Shown here: piece by piece, positions 44,001-56,000 of the stretch | Numbering within the stretch: the first letter of the stretch is position 1 | How the letters are laid out: each line of letters opens with the position of its first letter | NCBI GenBank assembly: GCA_022605955.1 | Contig: JAKCOZ010000005.1 | Span: 5,862,001 to 5,926,000 of the forward strand | DNA length: 64,000 nucleotides | Reading direction: 5' to 3' | DNA from: Rallus limicola | Taxonomy: Eukaryota; Chordata; Aves; Gruiformes; Rallidae | Notes under the pieces: generated by a model | What the model was told of the DNA's origin: nothing | The model's database searches: none | What the model saw: the letters and a program-made list of their open reading frames with translations, nothing else | Made by a program: the position numbers and the translations under genes

Positions 44001-47000
44001 AATTATGGATGGCTTTGTGGATATAAGGGGGGGAGAAAGTGTAAGGAGCAAAATAATCTTTGCTGTCTGTGGAAAGGATGTCTCTTACACACTCTCTAGA
44101 AAGCTGATAAATTTTATCTTCCTGAGGTAACAGACCTCCTACTGTTTAATTAATATTGTGTTTGGATCTTGTTGGCTTTTTGTATTAAATGGGACTGCTG
44201 AAGGCTTTGGCCATGTCAAAGCCAGTTAGGCAAGAGAGGTGGCTGCTCTTGGGCTGTGGACAGGGTTGGGGCAGAGGTCTGCCTGCAGGCCCCTGGTTCC
44301 AGAAACAGGAAGGATGGGTGGGTTGGGGGAATTCTTTGGGGGTTCAAAAACTCACATTCCTTATGAGGAGGAAGAAACTACCCTGCCTGGAGCTTTGTAA
44401 TTTATTCACATGTTTATTTTAATCATGAATTTTGGAAGCTGTTCAAGGGATCAGAATCTTAGAATAGGTCCCATAGAAAATGGATTAGAGAATGGATAAC
44501 ACAATTCCAGATGTGTGAAGTACTTATTCAGTGTACTGCTAAATCTGGTTATGACATAGACAGGAGGTCCTCATTCAAACTGTGTGTATAACACCTTAAA
44601 AAGAAATGTAGTGCCTGTGCATGCGTATGCATACATCAACACACTTGTTTCATAAAATGCTAGCCTAAATTTACTCCTCATGGCTTTGATGATTCACAGA
44701 ACTAATCAAAACTATAAAGTGAATTGCTAACAGGTGAAATCTCTAGTATCACAGTTGTATTTGGAGAGGAAAAAATGTTTCTTAGGACTTCGGAGGAGGA
44801 ATTGCATTTTTTCATAAATAAGGGAATTCTTTTTCAGTTCAGTGAAATAGCTTTTAAATTACATTTCTGTCAAAGCTAGGGTTTGTAATAATGGGATTTG
44901 TATGAGACTGAGTTTTGCATTGTGTAGACTCTAGCTTTGAGACAGTGAAATGCCTGTGCCCTTATTCCTAGTGCTATTCTGCACCTCTCCAATGAGCAAG
45001 GGAGCACTGCTTGTTTCCAAGGAGGGCAGAGAGCAAACCACCACTGATGCCAGTGTGTTGTCCCCACAGTGACTTCGATGCTCTGAATGAAGAGGATGTT
45101 GTCAAAAACAACCAGCTGGCATTTGATGTTGCTGAGCAGGAGTTTGGGATCCCCCCTGTGACCACGGGGAAGGAGGTGGGGTCAGCTGGGGAGCCTGACA
45201 AGCTCAGCATGGTCATGTACCTCTCCAAGTTTTATGAACTGTTCAGGGGTACACCTCTGCAGGCAGTAGGTAAGCCAAACCCAGACTGCTCCTAATTCTT
45301 GCAAATTTGGGGAGCAGAAGCACTTCACCCAGGCTGCTTATAAGCACTGGTCTTGAGCCAGGAGTCCTTGCCCATCTGAGCTGTTCTGGCATGTGATTGT
45401 ACCTACTTCTGTCTGATAGTTACCTTGTGCTTAAAAAAGGAAAGGGGTGGGGAAAACTCGATTGAAGACCAAGGTTTTGCGGGTCCTTAGTGGTTACAGT
45501 GAACAAGAGCAGCTGGATAACTGCTGCTTGACATCATGAAGTTCATATATCAGGTCATTAGAGTGACACTCTGGTAAGGATGACTGCATGTCTATTCCTG
45601 GGTGTTTGTCTTCCTTTTTTGAAATACATTGTATGTATTGATAGAAGTCAACACATACAATGGGTTTCTTACACCAGCACTCAACTGGCAAGGTCTGGCT
45701 TAGTCAAAGTATTTAAAGACCAAATCTGGGTATGTATCCTAAACAGTTGGTTTTTACACAGATGCCGGGGACAAGCAAAATGGAGAAAACAATGATCTTT
45801 GTTCAGCAAAATCATCTAACTTCATCTTTAATAATTACATCAATTTAACTTTCCCAAGAAAACGAGTACCAAAGGTAAGTTGTGAAAGTAGACTTGCACT
45901 ATAAATCTCTTTTAAAAAGATGAAAATAAACAGTCTCAGAAAAAAGGGGTTTATATATACCCTACTATTAAAAGACCAGGAGAAAGAGATATTTTTTTTA
46001 GCATAGCGAAAAAGCAAACAAAGCTAATGCATGGACACTCAATCATTATGATGTTTGTAATGAGAAAACAGAAGTGTCAAACTGCTGAAGCATAAATAGT
46101 AGCCCCAGTTAGGGCCTTTTGAAATTTTGCATTTACAGAGATAGCAGTGAGAATTTTGGTGTACTCAGAAAGAGTTCATATCCATTCTCCATGTCAGTCT
46201 TCCTCAGTGTAGGCAGAAGTGAGGGGAGAAAAATGCTTTACTTGGTTTGTTTGTAAGTTGCACTTTTCAACTTCAGATATTTTAGATCCTGGCTCTGTTA
46301 CCTGTATTGTCTTTTATGTTTTATTTTTGGAAATTTCTCGAAAAGCATTTTTTTAGGTGGCCTTGTGCAATGCCAGATGTGTTAAGTTTTATATTTTTGC
46401 TGGGGGCTGCAGTGGTTTGGGTTTTTTGTTGGGTGGGTTTTTTGAAATGAGAAAGTCTTGAATTTTTCTTGGTTACTTCTGCCTTTAAGAAAAGTAGTAC
46501 TGTAGTTCTGTATTACTAGAATTAAATATGGAGCTATAATATTATATATCACTATAATATATAATACTGATATGCTAGAATGCTTGTTAATTGGGTGGGA
46601 ATGGTGGTTCTTTTAACCAAAGCAGTGATAGGAATACTTTACAGATGCTATCAAGGTTCTGGACGGAAGCTTTCAAACCCTTCATAGATGTACAGAGCCT
46701 GCAATGGTGACAAAGAGTGGGCAGGTTGACTAGCATGACTTGGTGATAATCATCGCTTAGTCATACCCATATACTTTTCTCTCTTGGTCACTTATTAATG
46801 AGAACTTATTGACATGCCCTGTTTAATGTCCTTGTATAAAACACATCCATGCCCATACGTGTTGCAATTGAAGACACCAGGACCTGGAAGAGGTGTGAAA
46901 ACCTGAGTTAATACAATCTGACGTAGGACTATGTGTAGTGAGAGCATTGGCTATGTGCTTTTGAATGGCTTAGAACTTCAAAAAGCTTTATATAATTTAA

Positions 47001-50000
47001 TTTCAAAGTTATTCTGATGAAATGATTCAGTAATAAACTGTTTCACCTTCTGCCTATTCATTAACATGGGGCTCTTCTGAAAGGAGATCTTCAGGAGGGG
47101 CTTTGCTTTCACAGACAAGTCTACCTTCTTTTTAAATGGGGAGTGTCTACCTTTAAATTTAAAATGGGGAGTGTCTGCACGCCCCGGCTCAGAGGCAGCA
47201 GAGGCTCAGGTACAACCACTGCAGATTAACCAGCACAAGACAGCAGCATGCATGCATTCCTCCACCAAAACAAATTTAACTTCTGCATTTTCTGAAACAT
47301 AGCTTAATGCAAATTTGTTCTGCATTTTGAGTTTCCTGGGCTAGTCAGAAACTGTATATCAACTATGATGGTTCTCAAGTTCTTTGAATTTTTTTTTTTG
47401 TAACCAGACCTTCATGCTTAACTCTACTGTTTCGTTCACACCTGTGCAGAGACTAAGTTTTGCCTGCAAAGGTACAGATTTCCTACTTCTTTTGGAATTC
47501 AATGTCCTTAATAAGAGTTCAAGTATACATGTATGTACTGTATTTACCAGTATTTTAATATATTGCTTTTCAAACTTGCTGCTCTCTTCTTGGTCTGGGT
47601 AGAAATGTGATTTTTTTTTTTTCCAACTTAAGAATTACTCCAGAATGTCCAGCTATTTCCTAGACTGACTTATGCCTCGAATATTTTCCACCTACAAACA
47701 CATTTTCAAAACCTGTGGACAGTCAACTGCCCAGTAACCTCATATACCCTTGTTGGGAAATAACTTTTCCCTGCCACCCACATACACACAAAACCAAGTG
47801 ACATGTTTCCCAGCTAACCAAGCAGTGAGAAAACAAATAAAAATGTATTTTCTTGTGGGTGACTTCTTTAGAAGAAAAACGTTTTTCATGACCATAACGT
47901 TGCTGTATTTCCATAAGTTATGTGGAGAAATAAATAGACTTTTAGTAGTGCATTACTAAGCCTTACAGCCCTCTGACTAACCTTCTGTCATGAAATAAGC
48001 CTTCTGTCATAACAGGAGGTACAGTTCTTGGCACTACATGAAAGCACGAGGTGATTTACTTGATGGGCCCCTCTGGTTTCATGTGACGGGCTCATTTGAG
48101 AGGAGAGTGGAAGTGATGTTTTCCAAATCAGCTTGGGGAGTGGGAATGTCAAGACCTCATTTTGCATGAGGCTTTGCAGCCTTGTTATGGATATGGCATG
48201 GAACTTGGCAAAAACCACTGTATTTTGCTTAGGACGGAGGCTTGCAAGTGCTATAACCATCTGCAACTAGCTGGGAAAAGAAAGTTACTTGGAAAGTAAC
48301 TGCTCAAATTAAGAGTTTGGCTGTGGCGTCAGTTTTAGGGTTCTCTCCCCTGCAAAAAGGGGTGCTGAGCATTATCCAGGCATGGCAGTGGGAGAGCATG
48401 TGCATATCTCAAATTAAAAAAACATCTGGGGTAACACTGTCACTTACTAAACTTTCCACACCTTCTAGTTTGTCCTTTGATTTGGCAGGAAGAGGGGATC
48501 CTTATCTGGGCACAGGTTTTGAGAGACCAGGAAGCGGGGGCCTGGAGTTAGTGTGGCGGTAGCTGTTCTGGCAGTATGTGCTTGGCTGGATAATGTTTTC
48601 CATTCTCCTAGGAGTGTCAGCCTGGCTGGAGAGGAACTGAGATTTCCTGTGCTCCAGACTAATAAATGAATGGAGGTGTTTACACAATAAAGGGCACAGC
48701 CCTTTTTCTTGAAGTTTTGCTAGGCAATTAAATTACTTTGTCTTTCGCTTCTTTGTAAATATGATAATGAAAGTCCTTTATGTAAGATTTTTGAAAGGCG
48801 GCATCTTGTTTGCTCCATTCACTTAAGCAAATTCTGCTTTTATGTGGTACAGATGATTAGGCAGAATACATTGTGCTGTTATGTTGTTCGCCCTTGTTTG
48901 GTAGACTAATGACTATAGGTAGTGAAAAGCTGGGTTACTGAGAGCTGGGGCTTGAAAGACTGTACCAAAGCACATAAAGTAATCAAAATACTGTCATCTG
49001 ATTCTTTTGGTGTTTGCTCAGAAGTTGTTTTGGATTACTTCTATTCACTGCATAATGATTTATTACAAACAGTGTATATGTAAAAAGGAAGCCTGTGTTC
49101 TTTGATCTTTCTTTCTTTCTTTTTTTTTTTTTTAAGTTGGCTAAGTAATCACTAAGTAACAGCGTGGGCAAATGCAAATAAGTGGAATGAAGTTTGTTGT
49201 TTTTAAAGCATAAGCAAACATGGCATTTATCAGACGAAAAAACTTCTTCGCTGTACCAAATCTTCAAGACTGAGTTGGCCAAGAACTGATACAAATTTTT
49301 AAGCATTGAGTGTTTTTGCAAGTTTGTGCAGACTGAGTATGAAGTATTGTGTATTATTTGTGTCATCTTCTCTAGGTCAGTAAAATAATATGTGTGTAGC
49401 TTGAACACAAAATGAGCAGTTTGGTTACTTAACTACTATAATGTAAAGCCACTGTCGGGGAGAGGAGCCTTATAAGGGAGACAGACCTTTAAGGCAGGCA
49501 ATAATTGCTCCAAAAAGGGAGATGTGTCAGCCCTATGAACATCTTGTCCGCATGCAGATATCTAGGTTGAGAGATATGTGGAGGTTAATAGTGGAAGAGT
49601 GAGGGGTTTCTGGATTTTGTTGCTTATCTGGAAACCAGTGTAGCCTAGATTTAAATTCACAGAGTAATTGATGCTGTCATGCCTTTTTCTTCAAGGATGT
49701 GCTAGTGCTTTATGAATTATCAACTCTTCAGTACAGAAAGAAAAGGTGAACAAGAAGGATGTTGGAGGGCCTATGTTGACCTAAATGTAGAAGTACATAT
49801 TTTCACTCTTCAGAGTCCAGAGAGAGCTCCCGGTCTGGTGTTACAGGGCAGCTTTTATGTAGGTGATGGCTGCTACAAGGGACACCAGGCTCCTTGCAGG
49901 AGGAATGATCCTGCTAAGTTGTGGGAGCTGTCAAGGTGCATCAGTGCTGCAAGGAGGTCACATGCTGGCAGCGTTCACTTGTATTTGCCTTGTTTAACAC

Positions 50001-53000
50001 AGGCCAAACCATACTTGCCTGGTTATGAAAGTTAATATCCTGGGAGGAACTGTTTGGGTAGATCTGGCAACTCCTGCAGTAATCAGCAGAGCTTGTTTTG
50101 GCTTTACCGTTTCAGGTTGAAGGGAAGACGGAAGAAAATGAGACTAACAAAAGACGTCGAAAAGGTCTTTCTAGTGTCTTCAGTGAGGTTGGTGTTTAGT
50201 TCCACATGTACCCAGCTACTTGATGAGCACCAGACCTGAGAAAGCAGCAGGAGTTAGAGGGGCCAGGTCTTTGCCTCTTGTGCATGGTGGGAACAAAAAA
50301 CCTCTCCCCTTAAAACCTTGAATTGACTGTGGTATGCACCAAGGAAGAACTAAATTTATTTAAATCACTTGGTAGGAGGAGAGCATTATCTAAACAGCAC
50401 CAGTTTTCTTTCTGACCCAAGAACATTTAAGTTATTAGGGTTTGTTTGGGGCTTTTTTTTTCCTTTTCGCAACTCAGTTATTTAAATAATTTTTTGGCTG
50501 AAGAGTTTGCATTGCAGCTTGGTTCCTAGGCCCTCTCTGATTAGTTACCTTTATGACTGCTCTATCATCACTAGCACAAATGAATGTTCCCTTTTTACTT
50601 TACTATGATTCCAAAGGAAAAAAAATGTGTGGTGACTTTTGCATGCTAAACAGTGTTATTTTCAATGTACTTTAGACTGTATTTCCTTTCACCCTTTGCT
50701 GATAGGGATGTTCTATCTCTCTCCCTTCATGAGTGTCATATGTAAACTTGAGAAAAACATAGTTTGTTGTTTCTTTGCAGGCTTCAGGCTTTTCAAGCCA
50801 AGGGACAAATGCTGGGAAAGAACAGGGTAATGGCAGAGAAGGAATGAACCAGAATAAAGTTAAATCGATGGCAACTCAACTGTTGGCAAAGTTTGAAGAG
50901 AATGCTCCAAATACAATTTTTCGGAGGCAGGTAGGTCATAGATGAATAGAAAAATAATCTTTGAAACTGAACTATAGTCCCTCCTAGTGAACACAATGCA
51001 GATTTCCAAGGAAAAAAATTATGTGTTTGAAGTAGGTTGTCTTTTTATATATATAGAAACACTTTATGTAAATGAAAGTTGTTGTTCTCAGTACTTGGCA
51101 AACAAATATGACTAAATATACTGAATAATCCATATTAAAGTATTAGCATCTATTATATTAATAAAGTGTACTGGAATTGCAGTGTCTAGAAATCTCTTGC
51201 AAGCCAGCCTGCAGAATTTTTGCTTTCTGTAGAAATCTAAGCTGCATGTATATGGTATAGCAGAAGGTCATTTCCCCGCTGTATTCTATGAAAAAAAGGA
51301 CACAATGTATCCAGGGGAATCTTTCTGTGTAGAAAATTAGGTTCCCTTCTTAGGCTTTCTAATCTTTTGCAAGATGTGTCTGACTGCCATTTCCGTTCCT
51401 AGAGTAGGCATAATGGAATATATTTGTACATTCCGACGCACTTTCATGGTTTGATGTTAGCATTACTAATAATGTTTGGAAAATAGTCCTGTGCTGTCAA
51501 GATAGAGATGATAAGCTCAAAATCATACTTTAGCCAGTGACATGGTTTGAGTTAGATGAGTTTGGATCTGTCACCTAAAAGATGTGAAGGATGGATGAGC
51601 AAGGTGTCAAGGTTCTGTCAAGGGTGATGGCTTTCTTAACTCCATATTTCTATCCATTTCTTTATTTTATATATTTAAGTCTTCCAGAAGACTATGGATG
51701 TCAGGCGACTTCATCAGTCACTGTTGTTTGCACTCTACTTGGCTACTTGTCAATGCCCTGGGCTTTCTGTGTGCGATATGTGTGCAGAGGTTTGCTTGGC
51801 CGTGTTGAAGCAAGCTTCAATGCATTATGTTTTGATCATAACCTCTCTTAAAGAATACTAAATGTGCTGAATTCTACATTTCTTTTTTATGGTAGAAGGG
51901 GTCAATAAAATAGGTACATGACAAAAATTTGCAAAATGTGTTGTCAAGCTCCATAGTACTCTGCCTTTGAAAGCAGCTTTTATTTCTTTCTGCCTCGAAA
52001 GATCTTTGAATCCTATTTATTGTCTTTCTCCTTTCTTTTCTCACTCTGTTCTTATAATTTAAAAAATGCTTTACAAGGAGCCAATAGATAGACCAGCCCC
52101 GCTCTCTTCTGACCCTCCTGTCAATCCTCGCTTTGCTAAACCTAAGGATCCAAGTCTTCTTCCACCTCAACCAAAACGGCAGGTAGGAACTCCTGCAGGT
52201 AACACCTGACACACGCCCCACTTCTTTTACCAGTAGGAATAAAATTTTATTGTGTAACTACAGAATATATAACATATATATTACATCATACATATATATA
52301 ATCTGCAGAGTTAACAGATACATTTAGCTGAGAATTGTGAAAGCTACGTTAAAGTTTAAGGCTATTTTACACCTGCTTGAGCAGATGAGTAAACCTTTTA
52401 AAAGAATTAGCAGTTAAAAACATAGGTGTTGATTTCTGTGTTATCAAAACTAGACTCCAAATTCTATAAATATATAGCTACATTTAATGTGTGAAAAAAC
52501 TACAGCAGTACCTGAAAACTTCCCTGTGCATGTACCTGATGCTTCAGAGTGTTGTAATGATAAAGCAAAGGCAGTTTTCCACCCTGAAAAGCCTGGTAAA
52601 AACATCTAAGATACAAGCTTGAGAATAGAAAAGCTAATGTTGATGACCAGGATTTTTTATTTCTTTAGGTAGAACTTGTAATAAGAATTTCTGCTGAAAG
52701 CTCTTTTGCAGCATCATATGCAGGGGCAATTTTTTAATACATCCTCTAAATTTTTTTCTTAGCACTGCAAATGAAATCAATCTCATGTCAAATAGTATTG
52801 ACAATCACTGTATATTAGAGCTTTAAATGGAAGTAAACATCCTGTGTAGTGGTATTTCCAGAGTACTCTGCTGTGAAATGAGTTCCGCCTTGAATGCGGA
52901 AATCTGCAGATCAGCTTGATAAAAAAATGCAAATCCACAAACTGGTTGAGAATATTTGTTTTAAAGGCAAGTGTCCTATCCTGAAACAGCAGGAGCACAC

Positions 53001-56000
53001 TGCAAGTTCATTTGCATGACTTATTTCAATTTTAATTCTGAGAAATTTGGAGAGGAGTTGTATATATTTGAATTGGACAATCATGTAAACTGGCATGAAA
53101 AGACCAGCTGGAAGGTAATTTTTGAAACTGAATTTGATTAAAGCTGAACTGGTTCAGATGTTTCATTTACTTCAAAAGCTATTTTATGTGAGGATTCAAA
53201 TTTGGAGACCTGGTCTGAATTCCTCAGAGAATTATTTCAATCTGAAATACATTGTAGCTTCACTTGGGTCAGACTAGATATAGAACTACTCCAAGAACTA
53301 CTGTTGATATACTTACAATTTGATTCTAAGTTGAGTTTCAGGCAGATGTGATGCTAAAAAAACCCAAAACAATCAAAAACTTTTGCTAAAAACCCTAAAA
53401 AGAGATGTAGCGTCATGTTTCTTTTCACTGATACAAACTGGGGTTATTCATAAAAACTTGAGACAAACTTAGAGAAGGATGTCAAAACCTGCGTCAGTTA
53501 TGTAGGACCAACTGATTTCACTGCATGGACGCATGCATCCGAGCTGCAGTAGGTAGTGTTTATTTCTAGTTATGTGCATGACTCTGCTGCGCTTTGGAAA
53601 GCATCCTTAAAAACTGCGTATACTGCATGGTAATGCAGAAAGCAGATTTTTTTTCACTTCAAGTGTTTCCCAGTTTCAGGTGGTAGCTAGGAGTGAACAC
53701 GAGGTCAGGGAACCCAAACAGTCTTTAAATGGTTCTGATCATATGGCCAGGAGAGCAAAGACTGTACAAATACCAGATTCCCAGCCCAGTCTGTCAGAAA
53801 CCTCTGAAAATCTCTCATCTGCCTGTTCTGCTGCATTTGTCCTTTCTGGAGTGCTTGAGCGTCTTCAGCACCTGGAGGAAAAAATGAAACAGGTGACAAG
53901 TAATTTCTTTTCTTTTCTGTCTCTTAACTGCATGTGTTAATCTGTGTACTGTATTTTCCCTGGTATGCTGGCTTTTTCTCTGCTGACTTTAGGTTATATT
54001 AAGACAATACAAGTTTGTCTTTCTACAAACTTGCTGTATTCTGATGATGTATGTGACTTTAACTGAACTCTCTCTTGCTTTCTTTTCCTGGCTTTCTTTC
54101 CCTGGCTTTTACTGCAGAAAAGAGCTCAGAGCATAGCAAATAGGGAATTCCATAAAAAGAACATTAAAGAGAAAGCAGCACATCTTGCCTCAATGTTTGG
54201 ATACATGGAGTTTCCAAAGGTGAATATTAGGTTTTGTATTGGTAGAAGTGCTTAGTTAGAAGACATATAAGACATCAGGGAGGGGTGTGGGGAAATTGCA
54301 GTGGTTTTGCTTTTAACCTTCACTTCACCCTGGGTGGATCAGAGAAGTAAGGTGGATTCCACTGAAATGGTAAAAAGCTGAGTTTAAATATTATTGCATA
54401 ATTTAATTGAGGTAAAACAATCTAAATCAAAGCTACTCAGAGTACTTTAGCTCAAGAGAAATGTGTTAGAAAAAAAAAAACATGCCTTGTGCTTAAGTAT
54501 AGACTGGTAGCTCTCAGTTTCTAATGAACTGGTGAGCTCAGCACAATCTGGCATTTCTTATGCTTTGTTGTGCTTTCTCTCAGCCCCATCATACTGCCTA
54601 TTATAATTTTTTTGGCAAGAAAATTTAATATGGTAATATCTGCTGTGATGATTTCCATGGCTCCCTACTGTGCAGAACTAGAGAAAAGAACAAAATTTTA
54701 GTTATTAGCTATTTTATTGATGCATGACTGTGAAATTACTCTCTTAACCTGTGCTGATGTCACTGTCTCTTGGATAACTCTCCTGTTTCTGCTCTACACA
54801 GAATAAACTACCTCCTAAAGGCTTATCCCATTCTCAGCCCTCAACTCCCTCTTGCTCTTCACCTCATGATTCAGCTACTGCACCTTCTTCATCATCTGTC
54901 AGTTCAGCTTCCCCTGCTGTTCCTTCTAGCCAGGTACTCTGTCAACAGATTCTTTTCATGTAAAATCCAAACTTGCACTAAAGCTGCTTGGGAAATGGCT
55001 TGGCTGGAAGGTGCTGCCAGCAGCTCTGTTGTATATGTTGTGTTTCACATCTGCATCAAACGTTCCTTTGTTTGCTGCTGTTAATTCTGCATGCTTGGGA
55101 GAGGAAAGTCCTTCAAATATAAAGCTAAAGAACAAAGCAAATATTTAAGAGATTTTTTTGCTTCCATTCTGAAAATTTTGTATTGCCGCTTATATGAAAT
55201 GATTTGTTGTTGGATAATGGCACAGACATACCTAGCAGAGAAAGAGCTTCACATTGTATAGTGAATTGGATGTTGTGGGATTGGTTAGTAGTTCCTGAGT
55301 GGCGTTTGTTTCTCTTCATAAGCATATCCACCTGGACTGCAAGGGAGAACCTGCACCATAATGTTTATTTTAACTAGAGAACATCTTAAAATTGTGCAAG
55401 CACTTGTAGATACAGACAAATTTTATTGTTGGTTTGTTTGTTTACTTATTTTGTACTTTAAAGTTCCTTTTGCACATTAATTGCTACTATACAGGGTTGT
55501 TTTTTTTTTTGTGATAGTAAACTTTACAGAGAGGACATGTATTCTCTGAATGAAAGCAATTAGATAACACTTGAGGCAGAGATATTCAGCTCATAATACG
55601 CTGATGTTACAATGGACTGTACTTTTAGCTGAGGAAGTTAAGATGACAGTGACTTCTATCTCCCCTTGTTTTACAAGGATTTTAATTGAAGAAAGTTTGG
55701 TAGTTTTCAGTTTATCACAGAATCTGTGAATGCTGGAACCGGCGGATCTGCTGCCTGACACATGGAATGGGTGCTACTTGGCAAAATCGGGTACTGTCTC
55801 CATTTACTGGCAGGAGCAGCAAAGCATTCCACCTGCTTTTGCTGTACTTAAATAACAATAGGTTTTTGAAATACTCATAAGTATTGCTCATCTTCAGGTA
55901 AGCCATGGCTGAAGGTAGTTTCCTGTCTGGTGATGCTCAGCAGGATCACCTAGTGGAATCGGGCTGGATCTTTGCAGGTTATTGTTGATACTGGTTGGAA

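Larger units (their letters stand above)
45875..50115 (+). other. MICAL2: MICAL2 intron 13 (between the two NLS-like halves)
   Basis: Intron of 4241 bases. It contains an AT-rich near-palindromic patch (about 46533-46568), an imperfect tandem repeat (47121-47174) and a CTTT/poly-T microsatellite (49107-49133). No exon of matching phase was found. Confidence 0.88.

Noticed and set aside
46501..46580. AT-rich palindromic patch as a possible hairpin element
   Set aside because: The complementarity is imperfect and comes from repeated TA/AT steps, so it is low-complexity sequence.
48983..49408. 141-codon minus-strand open frame with a Lys-rich run
   Set aside because: The Lys-rich run is the reverse complement of the CTTT/poly-T microsatellite at 49107-49133; the rest has no family features.
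51874..52221. 115-codon minus-strand open frame over exon 16
   Set aside because: It is the shadow of the proline-rich, open exon 16 on the opposite strand.
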